From contig JAFGKV010000063.1 of NCBI GenBank assembly GCA_016928395.1, forward strand, positions 4,106-68,105: a DNA stretch of 64,000 bases, in the 5' to 3' direction. The DNA comes from Candidatus Fermentibacterota bacterium. Lineage in GTDB: Bacteria; JAFGKV01. The notes beneath the pieces are model-generated. The model saw nothing but the letters and a program-made list of their open reading frames with translations. It had not been told where the DNA came from and made no database searches. This document shows positions 51,865 to 60,942 of the stretch, piece by piece. Every line of letters starts with the position of its first letter. Position 1 is the first letter of the stretch. The position numbers were made by a program, and so were the translations under genes.

Positions 51865-54156
51865 CTATGGACCCGTGTAGACTATCCGCTGCGACCGTGT
51901 ACCCCATGGCCCTGATCCCGTGATGACAAACGCCCCGGCAGGCAGTGAGGGAACATACAAGCGCAGCGAAGCGGCCGGCATCCGGCTGGCGGCACGGCCT
52001 AGCACACGCCCCGATAGATCATAGATAGCGGCCTCCTGGATACCCGGAGCAGAAATCGTCAACCTCGGGCTGCCAAGCCATGGGCACGGACCCACTACCA
52101 GTTCAAGGGTGCGGGTCTGAGGCCACACCGCCGCGTCCAGTGCCAAGGTGTCGCATCCTCCTGACTCGTGGTACCGGGCCATGAACTCCTGCAGGAACAA
52201 GTTGGCCACTCGCGGATCGTGGATCACCAGAGTGTTCTCGTCGTTCGATCCTTCCGCGGAGTAGGACCAGTTGTAGCTGCCCGTGATCACTGCCGCATCG
52301 TAGGCGCTGTTGTCCGCGTCGATGAGAAGGTACTTGTGATGCATCGAGGGATACGATCCAAGCAGATGTACGTCGGCTGGCGGATTCCACGCATTGCCGC
52401 CCACGCCGCTCATGGGCCAGTACCTGCTGCTGCTCGTGGCCTGGCCGGCATCGAAGACGCCCGCGACGCGCACGCCATGATAGTCGCGTGCCGCGTGCAA
52501 GGCTTCATCGACTGCTTCATTGGTGAACCCGAAGATGGAAAAGTATAGCCCGCGCGTGGCCTCCCCGATAGCTTCGACCAGATGCGTCACACACCCATCA
52601 CTGGGACTCATATAGAGCTCCGCCGGGTGTGCGCCGATGAGAAACCGGTGGGGCGTATTGTCTCGTTTGCGGGCCCCGAATCGCGCCTCAGTGGGCTCCG
52701 GCAGGGGCCCCGATGATCCCCACATCTCCTCGAACTCGGCCGTGTATGCACCCGCGAGGGCCTGATCTTGAACGAGGACGACGTTCTCCGCGTTGTGATA
52801 GAACCCATTGTACGTGACGTTGGCGCTCCCGGTCCACACGAAATCGTCTGCGGCCGATGACCGGTCGGCGAAATCAAACACGAGGAACTTGTTGTGCATG
52901 TAGGCTGCGCCGTCGTTGACGCCTGCTGTGTCGGCGAGTACCGGGATACCGGCTGCCATCAATCTGAGCATCTCCGTACCGATGTTCTCCGCCTCAGCGA
53001 TAACGCGAACTCGTACACCCCGGTTCTTTGCGACTATCAGGGCGTTGGTGATTTCGGACACCGTGAGGTTGTAGAGACAAGCATCTATGGAGAAAGCGGC
53101 GCCGTTGATGCGGTCCAGAAGCCGCCGCTCAAGAAGGGCGTCGCCATTGGCCTGTTCCATCGTAGCATACTGATGCTCTACCGATTGTGTGAAGAACGCA
53201 GTGATGCCCCCGGTGCAGTCAGGAGCCGACGAGGTGGATGCCGACCACACAGGGCTGCGGTTCTCCCCCTCGGCATTCCAGATCACGGCCTGAAGCCGGT
53301 AGATGGTGGCGGGCTCCAGGCCATGGACTAGCAGCGTATGGGATAGGGCCATGGTCGAATCCGTCACGAAGCCGAGATCTCCCGGATTCAGCACACCATA
53401 GAGAACGCCGGCCCCGGCGGGAACGTCAGTACTCCACTCGACGGTGAATCCGGTGGGAGTGAAGCTCCCCTCGATGGGGTCGGTGATAAACTGCGGCCCT
53501 GCAACGGCCTGGATATCGGAAGAAAATCGCGGCACGAGCTCGTAGGAGTCTACATACGGTAGCGTCAAATCCCACTGGCGCACGACACCCGTGATGTCAT
53601 AGAGCCCAGTCTGGAGAGAGATCCCCGTGTCGGTGTCGATATGCAGCGTGCAAGATCCAGAAGTGTCGGTGATGATGCCCGAGGCGGCGTCATACCAGGC
53701 GAATACCACGCGAACCAGTCGGCTCTCATCTGGCTCGCTGAAGTCGGGGTGGAAGGCGTCGGCGATGGCCGCACAAGTCAGCATACGGGGCTCCGACGGA
53801 GAGCCTGCATGACCGGCGATGGCGACATTGCTGGGGACGATTCGAGTGGTTCCGAAGTACTGGTCAATGGTACCATGGACCACCACGGAGTCTCCCAGGA
53901 CGACCTGGTGGGTGTGATCGCTGCGATAGACCAGAATGCCTCCGGTCGCATCCTCCACGTAGATCTCGGTTCGAATGGCGCTGAACACACCGGTCGGCAC
54001 CGTCACGATGCCGCCGATCTGAACCTGGGCCCCAACGCCATACGGCTCGGCAGGCAGGCCTTGCGCATCGTTGCGGTGGAGATCGCCGATGGGAACGTGC
54101 GCCTCCGTCACGACGACGAGGAGAGCCAGCGTGCCGGCGACGGCGCGGACCGCCAT
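51865..54156 (-). CDS. Large secreted protein with OB-like, Fn3-like and two PLD domains
   Basis: A 763-residue exported protein with a hydrophobic N-terminus (VRAVAGTLALLVVVTEA). In order: an OB-fold-like region (VQIGGIVTVPTGVFSA ... VVLGDSVVVHGTI), a fibronectin-III-like domain (TGFTVEWSTDVPAGAGVLYG), then two PLD half-sites, HNKFLVFDFADR and HHKYLLIDADNS, each HxKx4D, so an active enzyme is plausible. The C-terminus (AAIYDLSGRVLGRAA ... LPAGAFVITGSG) resembles a type IX/FlgD-like sorting domain. The first domains suggest nucleic acid or cell-surface binding, but the substrate is unknown. The ATG overlaps the upstream stop (TGATG). Confidence 0.85.
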   Translation of the reverse strand: MAVRAVAGTLALLVVVTEAHVPIGDLHRNDAQGLPAEPYGVGAQVQIGGIVTVPTGVFSAIRTEIYVEDATGGILVYRSDHTHQVVLGDSVVVHGTIDQYFGTTRIVPSNVAIAGHAGSPSEPRMLTCAAIADAFHPDFSEPDESRLVRVVFAWYDAASGIITDTSGSCTLHIDTDTGISLQTGLYDITGVVRQWDLTLPYVDSYELVPRFSSDIQAVAGPQFITDPIEGSFTPTGFTVEWSTDVPAGAGVLYGVLNPGDLGFVTDSTMALSHTLLVHGLEPATIYRLQAVIWNAEGENRSPVWSASTSSAPDCTGGITAFFTQSVEHQYATMEQANGDALLERRLLDRINGAAFSIDACLYNLTVSEITNALIVAKNRGVRVRVIAEAENIGTEMLRLMAAGIPVLADTAGVNDGAAYMHNKFLVFDFADRSSAADDFVWTGSANVTYNGFYHNAENVVLVQDQALAGAYTAEFEEMWGSSGPLPEPTEARFGARKRDNTPHRFLIGAHPAELYMSPSDGCVTHLVEAIGEATRGLYFSIFGFTNEAVDEALHAARDYHGVRVAGVFDAGQATSSSRYWPMSGVGGNAWNPPADVHLLGSYPSMHHKYLLIDADNSAYDAAVITGSYNWSYSAEGSNDENTLVIHDPRVANLFLQEFMARYHESGGCDTLALDAAVWPQTRTLELVVGPCPWLGSPRLTISAPGIQEAAIYDLSGRVLGRAASRMPAASLRLYVPSLPAGAFVITGSGPWGTRSQRIVYTGP

Positions 54157-54521
54157 CACGCGACCCAGACCCGATGCGGGGCGAGGCGGGCCAGCCCTTC
54201 CAGGCGGGTTCGGGCAATCACCTCCTTGTTCCAGATGAAGACGAATCCACCGATGCCCAGAGGCACCGGGTACCGGCACGTCACCTCGTAGCCAGCGGCG
54301 CGGGGCAAAATGAGAATGGCGCCCGGAGGGACGTTAACTCCCACGTCAGCAGCGATCTCGCGTATCCTATGCTCCAGCTCGTGGGGAGGAACTCTCACGG
54401 CGTTTTGCACATACCCCGAGACCTTGCTGTCGAAATCCATCGAACGCCACAGAGCGCCACCCACCGAAAACACAAGCGCGATTGCCAAAGCGAGCAGTGC
54501 CCATCCGAAAAGCCTTTTCAT
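54156..54521 (-). CDS. Unknown 121-aa membrane-anchored protein
   Basis: No family recognised. There is one N-terminal transmembrane helix (LFGWALLALAIALVFSVGGA) and then a small extracytoplasmic alpha/beta domain (HELEHRIREIAADVGVNVPP, YEVTCRYPVPLGIGGFVFIW). It lies between two genes with overlapping ends: its ATG overlaps the stop of the GT-C-like gene, and its stop overlaps the start of the PLD-protein gene. GGAGG is ahead of the ATG. The coupling suggests a joint role, but nothing in the sequence shows which. Confidence 0.72.
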   Translation of the reverse strand: MKRLFGWALLALAIALVFSVGGALWRSMDFDSKVSGYVQNAVRVPPHELEHRIREIAADVGVNVPPGAILILPRAAGYEVTCRYPVPLGIGGFVFIWNKEVIARTRLEGLARLAPHRVWVA

Positions 54522-56242
54522 GGCGTAACCTCCTGGGCCTTGTCGGCCCATGTCACGAATCTCAGATCACCTTCGCGAGGCACTCCCGCCACATGCAGGG
54601 CGCCGTCCAAATACGTATCACCCAATGCAAACCAGAGAGATAGTGTGCCTTCAGGGTCTTGCTCGGCAAGCCGTACGGTGAAACGAAGCAGCCGATTCCC
54701 TGACTTCATGACCGGGGCGAAATAAAACCGGTGATATCGCCTTGGCACAACCAGCTTCGATGGTACCGTGACGTCCCTAAGAACCCGGCTCGAAGCCTCA
54801 TCGCGGAGAGTCATCACGATATCTGAGGCAGCCACCGTGCGACCCTCGAACACCAGATCCACAGCCCGCAGGCCCGGATGCGTACAATGAAATGTCTGCC
54901 CGACCTCAGCCCCGTGGGACAGCGTCTCCAGAACAATGCGGTCCGCAGAGCACTGGTGCGCATCCATCAGCAGTTCATCGGGCCACTCCGCGGGCCGGTA
55001 GTCCCCATGCAGTTGGCAGAGGGATACCACGTTGGATCCAACCAGCGCGATGGGTATCACAACCCCGAGACCAGGCAGGGGAAGCACGCCGATTCCGCGG
55101 GCCACGAGCAGGGAGATAACCCCTGCGAACGGGAAGAGGAACCTCCCCTGCACCTGGTGTGATGAAGAAAGAGTCAGCATCCAGCCGAGTACCGCGGCGA
55201 TGAGCATGGGCCACAGAGACAACCACTGCCGGCCTGCGGCATGCGAACGCGCCATCCATCCCAGGGTGGCCAACACCAGTATCACGAGCCAGACTATCTT
55301 CACCGCTGTTGCCGGCTCGATATCCATCCATCCGAAGCGAGCCCAGTATGAAGAGAAAAGGTCAGGGATCGCGGACAGATAGTCCTTGGAGAGCGTGTCA
55401 GGCAGCACTGCAATCCGCCCGATGAAGCCTCGCTGATCAACCCAGGCATGCCACCGGTGCAGAAGAACACCGGGTGCGGCCACGGCCGCCACACCCACGA
55501 CAAACATGCCCAGAGCGCGTCCTGGTCGCCGTGGGCGAGCCGCAACCATGAGCAGAGGCGCACCGGCAAGATAGGGCGCCAGATTGAGCTTGACTCCGAA
55601 GCCGAGCACGGCCAAAGCTCCGGCAGCGCAAGCCCAGACACCACCGGCGGCGCCGGCGTGCACCGCCAGTGCGAGAACAAGACTCCCCATCACGAGCGCA
55701 AGAGTGTCATTGGTGACGCTGCTAGCGATGAACAACACTTGGGGAGTAAGCAGTGAGAGCCCTGTCGCCAGTATGACCTGGCTTTGCGTTCCCCCCAGCA
55801 TCCGCGCCGTGAGGAACACGAGCACGCCCGATCCCATGGCGCAGGCAAGCCCGAGCAGCCTGAGCAGTGTCGCATGAAGAGGAGGATCAGAGGGCGCATC
55901 CAGCGTGAATCGCCGTGAACGTTCGACACAGCCCACGAACCGGGCAGGGCTGATGCTCCACTCGATGTCAGGGAGACGGCGCACAACCCATGTCGCCAGC
56001 CAGTAGTAGAACGGCGGCTGGACGGCCTCGTAGGTGACCACATTGGGAAACACGGGAGCACTGGCTACCGGCGGTGTCCGACCGAATCTCGCCTCATACA
56101 CGATCCGCGCCATATGACTTGGCTCATCGGGCTTTTCTCCAAACGGGACCACCATCGCGTAGCCCACGCCCAGCCCTAGGGCCGCAGCCACCAGCAGGGT
56201 GAGGCCGATCACAGAATGATCCCGGGGAATGCGTCTGGCCAC
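54518..56242 (-). CDS. Multi-pass membrane protein, GT-C glycosyltransferase/DUF2142-like
   Basis: The 574 residues have about 11 transmembrane helices and a C-terminal extracytoplasmic beta domain. The first loop after helix 1 contains FGEKPDEPSHMARIVYEARF, with the acidic DEPSH motif, and a late loop contains HQVQGRFLFPFAGVI. Both are typical of GT-C-type polyprenyl-sugar transferases and DUF2142 proteins. It probably transfers a sugar to an envelope polymer; the acceptor is unknown. The start is GTG at 56242 with a poor ribosome site; a GTG at 56212 is possible. Confidence 0.75.
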   Translation of the reverse strand: MARRIPRDHSVIGLTLLVAAALGLGVGYAMVVPFGEKPDEPSHMARIVYEARFGRTPPVASAPVFPNVVTYEAVQPPFYYWLATWVVRRLPDIEWSISPARFVGCVERSRRFTLDAPSDPPLHATLLRLLGLACAMGSGVLVFLTARMLGGTQSQVILATGLSLLTPQVLFIASSVTNDTLALVMGSLVLALAVHAGAAGGVWACAAGALAVLGFGVKLNLAPYLAGAPLLMVAARPRRPGRALGMFVVGVAAVAAPGVLLHRWHAWVDQRGFIGRIAVLPDTLSKDYLSAIPDLFSSYWARFGWMDIEPATAVKIVWLVILVLATLGWMARSHAAGRQWLSLWPMLIAAVLGWMLTLSSSHQVQGRFLFPFAGVISLLVARGIGVLPLPGLGVVIPIALVGSNVVSLCQLHGDYRPAEWPDELLMDAHQCSADRIVLETLSHGAEVGQTFHCTHPGLRAVDLVFEGRTVAASDIVMTLRDEASSRVLRDVTVPSKLVVPRRYHRFYFAPVMKSGNRLLRFTVRLAEQDPEGTLSLWFALGDTYLDGALHVAGVPREGDLRFVTWADKAQEVTP

Positions 56243-56471
56243 TCTGGTCTCAGGTGTGGGGATGGGAAGGGCGAATCCGGCTCACACACAGAGCATCCAG
56301 CCCAAAGAAAGGGGCGAGGGTCAGAATCAGGGGTTGTATCAGGAACGTGCACTCGTGTCCGTGCGCCTCTTCACCGTGTGGCTCGCTCGGCGTTCCAGCC
56401 GCCTGCTTCGCATATGCGGCGGCCCGTCGACACACCCGACCACCATTCCATGCACTCATCGTTGCGTTTTC

Positions 56472-57548
56472 CTACTTCCGTACCTTCGCAAGGACCACAA
56501 GCCCGGCCGCAAGAAACACGATATCGGGCAGCCATGCCGCCACAACAGGCGGGAGACTCTGGTGATGGCCCATGGCCTGACATGCCCGGACGCTCCCGAA
56601 AAACGCGAAGCTGATGGCAATAGAGATACCAAAACTCAACGCCAGGCCCGAGCGTCGGGGTGTCGAAGCCAACGGCGCGCCGATGAGTACCATGAGGAGA
56701 TTGGCCAAAGGAAAACTGAATCGGATGTGAAGCTCAACCTGCTGCTTTGCCGTAGGCAGACCCGAGCGACTTAGAGTGCGGATCAGGCGTCTCAGATCGG
56801 CAACGCCCAGCTCTTCCGGCTGCCTGGGTTTCCTGAGCAACTCCTCGGGCGAGGCCGAGAGCCCGGTCGATCGAAAGGTGACAAAAGGAGCGACATGCTC
56901 CCTGATCGGCGTGAAGACCCGCAGGTACCCGTGGCCCCAGTTCCATGATCCATCCCGGAACTGGGCATTGCCCGCATCCAACCGCCAGGCAACAACCCCA
57001 TCCTTCTCGGCAACGACGCCCATCCTCTCAGCCACTCCCCGCTCGGGATACAGCACGCCCAGATGATAGATTAGGCCGTCGCTTTGATGCACCAGGCTCC
57101 GCTCCGGCTCCGTCCCCAAGGCGGGCCGGTGTTCAATCTCGAATCGTCTAATGCGCCGGGCCCTGGCGTTGGTCTCCGGAAGGAGCCAGCCTCCCCCGAG
57201 GACAACCAGAAGGCTCAGCAGTATTCCGATCGCCCACAGGGGGAGCAGAAGCCGGTACAGGCTGACCCCGCTTGTCTTCATGGCAACCAGTTCGTTGTTC
57301 CTGGCCAATGATCCAACCGCCAGCATGGATGCAAGTAGCGTGGACATGGGCAGCGTCAGGATTATGATGTAGGGGCAGAGGTTCACATAGTAGAGAACGA
57401 CGCGGTCAAGGGGTGCATCTCGATCGATGAACGTGTCGATATTGTCGAAGATATCCACCAGGAGGTACACAAAGACGAACCCCGCCAGCGTAATGGCGAG
57501 CACCCGCAGGAACTCCCTCCCGATGTATCGGTCGAAGACGGTACTCAT
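56472..57548 (-). CDS. lptG: LptF/LptG-family permease, LptG-like
   Basis: A 358-residue inner-membrane subunit of the LptB2FG lipopolysaccharide extraction pump. Six helices are visible, in two groups of three, around a periplasmic beta-jellyroll. The N-terminal block FDRYIGREFLRVLAITLAGF, LPMSTLLASMLAVGSLARNN and ELVAMKTSGVSLYRLLLPL are family signatures. I name it LptG because it is the second gene of the pair and of shorter length; the assignment of F versus G is by position only. The ATG at 57548 lies 8 bases after the lptF stop. Confidence 0.88.
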   Translation of the reverse strand: MSTVFDRYIGREFLRVLAITLAGFVFVYLLVDIFDNIDTFIDRDAPLDRVVLYYVNLCPYIIILTLPMSTLLASMLAVGSLARNNELVAMKTSGVSLYRLLLPLWAIGILLSLLVVLGGGWLLPETNARARRIRRFEIEHRPALGTEPERSLVHQSDGLIYHLGVLYPERGVAERMGVVAEKDGVVAWRLDAGNAQFRDGSWNWGHGYLRVFTPIREHVAPFVTFRSTGLSASPEELLRKPRQPEELGVADLRRLIRTLSRSGLPTAKQQVELHIRFSFPLANLLMVLIGAPLASTPRRSGLALSFGISIAISFAFFGSVRACQAMGHHQSLPPVVAAWLPDIVFLAAGLVVLAKVRK

Positions 57549-57555
57549 GCCGCCG

Positions 57556-58887
57556 TCAACTGGCCTTCTTCGAGTCGATTGCGGGAAGACGAAGCCTTGG
57601 GCGCCACTCCAGCATGACCACACCGACAAGATACAAGCCCACCGAGCCGACGATGGCATTGGCTGCCCACATGGCCACCGCAGGAGAGATGAAGCGTCGA
57701 TCAGCGAGTTCCTCGCCGCCGATGAGGAATACGTAGTATACCACGAAGAAGATGAGACTCATGCCGAACCCCGTGCCCAGACCGCCGCGCCGCGTGATAA
57801 CACCTATGGGCGCGCCGATTACCACGAACACCAGGCATGACACCGCGACACTAAACTTCTTCTGGATCTCCACGGCATAGCGACTGACATCCCTCTCCTT
57901 GTATTCGATGGTCTGCACTTCGTTCTGCAGCTTCATGGACATCCGAAGTTCGGCTGGGCCTCCCCATGCTGGTTCGGCATGCACCGTTCCCGTCATCGGC
58001 CACAGCGGGCCCAGCGTGAAACTCAGGCGACTGTCCACCATATCAGTGATACGGCCGGTAAGCCCGTTGATCTCCTCGCGGAATCCTGCGATACGCTGTC
58101 GTATCTCTCGAGTCGTCATCTCCCGGTCGCTCTTGTAGCTGCGCTGCCGCTGCTCTAGCTGCAAATGGAGCCCGGCCAGGTTGAGGCTTGTCGTCTGAAA
58201 CTGAAGGCGCAGATACCGGTCAGGAGTGGTCGGATCGATCTGGTGCATCTCTCCCTCATAGAGGTGCAGGGTGAGCATGTCCTCATCTGGTCGCGACTCC
58301 AGCCGCCCGCGCTGGGCCAGGATGGTGCGGGGGCCTTCGTCCCCCTTGGCATCCTCGTACACCGTCACCCCGTGCAGGAGCCCTGTCTTTTCATCTTCCG
58401 AACGAATCAGAATGTGGTAGCCGGGAAAGTCATTGATGAATACCCCTGCCCGTATGTGCACCGCCGGCTTCTTGCGGCTGATGTCTGCGTACAGTGCCGC
58501 ATACTCATGGTTCACCTGGGGCAGAATGACGTTGTTGAAGTACATCATGGCGGCAGAAAGAAGCCCGGCCGCCACCAGAGCCGGAAAGAGGAGACGCCCC
58601 AAGCTGATGCCGCTGGTCTGTACCGCTACTGTCTCATTGTCGGCGCTCAACCTGCCGAACGCCATCAGCGTCGCCACCAAAGTCGACATGGGCACGGTGA
58701 GCGCGAAGGTAAACGGCAGCATGAGGAATAGGAGCTTGGCCACGGCCCACAACGGCACGCCGCGCCCCAGCAGCATGTCGAACACCTTGAGGAGGTGGTT
58801 CATGATCAAGATGAACGTCAAAACCGTGAGGGCGCCCACAAAGGGCAATGCAAGCTCCTTTAGGACATAGCGGCTGAGAACGCGCAT
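57556..58887 (-). CDS. lptF: LptF/LptG-family permease, LptF-like, with coiled-coil insert
   Basis: The 443-residue partner of the previous protein. It has the N-terminal SRYVLKELALPFVGALTVLT, VPMSTLVATLMAFGRLSADN, AVQTSGISLGRLLFPA and C-terminal helices. Between the jellyroll and the last helices there is an extra charged helical stretch of about 60 residues (YKSDREMTTREIRQRIAGFR and on) not present in E. coli. Its start is 2 bases after the DUF362 gene stop, without an SD, so it depends on coupling. Confidence 0.88.
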   Translation of the reverse strand: MRVLSRYVLKELALPFVGALTVLTFILIMNHLLKVFDMLLGRGVPLWAVAKLLFLMLPFTFALTVPMSTLVATLMAFGRLSADNETVAVQTSGISLGRLLFPALVAAGLLSAAMMYFNNVILPQVNHEYAALYADISRKKPAVHIRAGVFINDFPGYHILIRSEDEKTGLLHGVTVYEDAKGDEGPRTILAQRGRLESRPDEDMLTLHLYEGEMHQIDPTTPDRYLRLQFQTTSLNLAGLHLQLEQRQRSYKSDREMTTREIRQRIAGFREEINGLTGRITDMVDSRLSFTLGPLWPMTGTVHAEPAWGGPAELRMSMKLQNEVQTIEYKERDVSRYAVEIQKKFSVAVSCLVFVVIGAPIGVITRRGGLGTGFGMSLIFFVVYYVFLIGGEELADRRFISPAVAMWAANAIVGSVGLYLVGVVMLEWRPRLRLPAIDSKKAS

Positions 58888-58889
58888 AC

Positions 58890-59954
58890 TTACGGGAGGG
58901 TAATGAGGCGATAGGCGCGAGATCCGAGACCTATTGCCTCTGCGTGGAGGAGTTGAACGGTCGGATCGATCTGCCGGTAGCCCCACTCTTGTAGCGGCCT
59001 GCCGGTGCGCTCCTTGATGAGATCCAGAGCGGCCTGGTCGATGGCCACCGGATCGCGGGAGGCCAAAAGCCCGATGTCGCCAAAAAGCGGAGGTCCGGGG
59101 TCCTCGATGCAGTCACAGTCCTTGGTGATTCGCAGGGCGATGACGACATAGCCGAATCGTGCTTCTCGGCCAAAAACCACCGCCAGCGCATGTTCGGCAA
59201 TCTTCTGCTGCAGGGCTTGGGACGAGGCCTTCCAGTCAAACCCAACGGCGCCGAACCGGCACACGGCCAAGCACTCCCCGCATCCGATGCAGCGAGCCTG
59301 GTCGATGCTCGCCCGTTCTGTCACAGTGATGGCATCCTCCGGGCACCACAGGGCGCATTCTCCGCACGCGGTACAGACCTTCGCTCGGATGAACGGCTTG
59401 GACACCGAGTGCATGGCCAGTTTGCCCTTGCGCGCCGCGAGCCCCATGCCCAGGCTCTTGATGACGCCGCCGAATCCCGTGGCGAGGTGGCCGGTGGCAT
59501 GCGCGATGACGAGAACGCCGTGGGCTCTCCTTGCCATGCCGGCCACCGCGATGGGCGCGGGTCCCACTGCGGGCACGGCGACGGGTTCTTCGTCGGTGCC
59601 AAGCAAACCGTCAGCCACCAAGAATGGCGCCCCCGCCCTTTCCACCGAGTACCCGTGCTCGTGGGCGAGGATGGTGTGGTTCACCGCGTCGTCCCTGCGG
59701 GACTTGTACAGGACGCAGGTGTCCGTGAAAAACGGGTGCGCCCCCCTGGCATGGGTCTCGCTGGCGCACTCAGCCGCCAGTTCCTGACCCAGAAACTGTC
59801 GCTTCCGCGTCTCTCCGATATGCACCTTGATGCCCACCAGGTCTCCATGCCCGAGGCGGGAGAGGATGCCTGACGCGCCAAGCAGAGCTCGCATACGCTC
59901 TTGACACCCCTGCGGATCATCGGCAGTCGCGGGGATGAACCATACGTCGCTCAC
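58890..59954 (-). CDS. DUF362 family protein with two 4Fe-4S motifs
   Basis: The 354-residue protein has a DUF362 domain (GDLVGIKVHIGE, ATGHLATGFGGVIKSLGMGL) with an internal bacterial ferredoxin module: CTACGECALWCP and CIGCGECLAVCR, each CxxCxxCxxxC, so two 4Fe-4S clusters. The DUF362 domain resumes after the module (RDPVAIDQAALDLI). Members are iron-sulfur proteins of unknown reaction. GTG start with GGAGGTG ahead. It precedes lptF by 2 bases, but a functional link with Lpt is not known to me. It is divergent from the TRAP operon. Confidence 0.9.
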   Translation of the reverse strand: MSDVWFIPATADDPQGCQERMRALLGASGILSRLGHGDLVGIKVHIGETRKRQFLGQELAAECASETHARGAHPFFTDTCVLYKSRRDDAVNHTILAHEHGYSVERAGAPFLVADGLLGTDEEPVAVPAVGPAPIAVAGMARRAHGVLVIAHATGHLATGFGGVIKSLGMGLAARKGKLAMHSVSKPFIRAKVCTACGECALWCPEDAITVTERASIDQARCIGCGECLAVCRFGAVGFDWKASSQALQQKIAEHALAVVFGREARFGYVVIALRITKDCDCIEDPGPPLFGDIGLLASRDPVAIDQAALDLIKERTGRPLQEWGYRQIDPTVQLLHAEAIGLGSRAYRLITLP

Positions 59955-60096
59955 GACGGCACCTCCTTTCCCGGTAAGAGCAACGCAGCATGCCGTGCGC
60001 TGTCAAGAACGCCGCGCATTGCCGTCGCCGCCTCGACCGGTATCTTGGTTTGGTTCTCACCGCAGTGTTCGTGGGTGGCTAACGTAGGAGAGAATC

Positions 60097-60942
60097 ATGC
60101 GAATGTGGCCCCTTGGCTTGGCAGTGTGCGTGGGCTGCGCCGCGCCGGTCGGCATGACTATGCGCAGCATGATCCCCGTTTTGGAGGAGATGGAAGCGGC
60201 GGTCTCCGAAACCGACGACCTGGAGATCGTGAGGCGGGGTTTGCCCAGCGGCATGCTCCTGGTGGAAGGGCTTGTTCGACGGGAGCCGCGCAATGCCCGG
60301 GTACGTCTCCTGGCGGCAAAGCTGTATTCTGGCTATGCATTGGCGTTCACGGAGCACGACGATCCATGGGCGAAATCGTTGTATGAGAAGGCCAGAGATC
60401 ATGGCCTGGCCGGGCTTCGCTACGGGTCAACTCTCCGGGCCGGCACGTTCGCCCAGGCTGAAAACGCCGTCCTCAGGCTAGGCAAGGGTGATGTGCCGCT
60501 GCTGTTCTGGACCGCGCAGGCCTGGGCCTCGGTCATCCAGATGGGCCTTGACGACCCGAGGAACCAAGCGGATCTCGCCCGCGTAGAATCCATGATGGAA
60601 CGGGTGCTGGTCTTGGACGAGCAGTTCTATTATGGAGGAGCGCATCTGTTCAAGGGAGTCCTTCTGGGGGCGAAACCGCCGCCCGCCGGAGGAGACCCGG
60701 CGGCGGGCATCGCGGCCATGGAACGCGCGTTCGAGATCTCGGGAGGTCACTCGCTCCTCCCGCTCTATTTCCAGGCGAGCCTGCAGGCTGCAATACCGGG
60801 CATGGAAGACGATGCGCGGCGAACCATCAGGAGAATCCTCGGGGACCAAGGGTCTCACCCCTGCGAGTTGAACCTGACCAATGCCATCGCGGCGTTTAAG
60901 GCGAAATCTTTACTCCAGATGCTGCAAGAGGAAGAGGAATGA
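60097..60942 (+). CDS. TatT-like periplasmic helical lipoprotein of a TRAP (TPAT) transporter
   Basis: A 281-residue protein with a short lipoprotein-type signal (MRMWPLGLAVCVGC) and an all-helical, TPR-like body (RREPRNARVRLLAAKLYSGY, WTAQAWASVIQMGLDDPRNQ). It fits the TatT family found with DctP in tetratricopeptide-associated TRAP transporters, where TatT trimers bind the solute-binding protein and a hydrophobic ligand may be passed between them. The stop overlaps the dctP start, strengthening the assignment. AGGAGAG precedes the ATG. Confidence 0.85.
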   Translation: MRMWPLGLAVCVGCAAPVGMTMRSMIPVLEEMEAAVSETDDLEIVRRGLPSGMLLVEGLVRREPRNARVRLLAAKLYSGYALAFTEHDDPWAKSLYEKARDHGLAGLRYGSTLRAGTFAQAENAVLRLGKGDVPLLFWTAQAWASVIQMGLDDPRNQADLARVESMMERVLVLDEQFYYGGAHLFKGVLLGAKPPPAGGDPAAGIAAMERAFEISGGHSLLPLYFQASLQAAIPGMEDDARRTIRRILGDQGSHPCELNLTNAIAAFKAKSLLQMLQEEEE

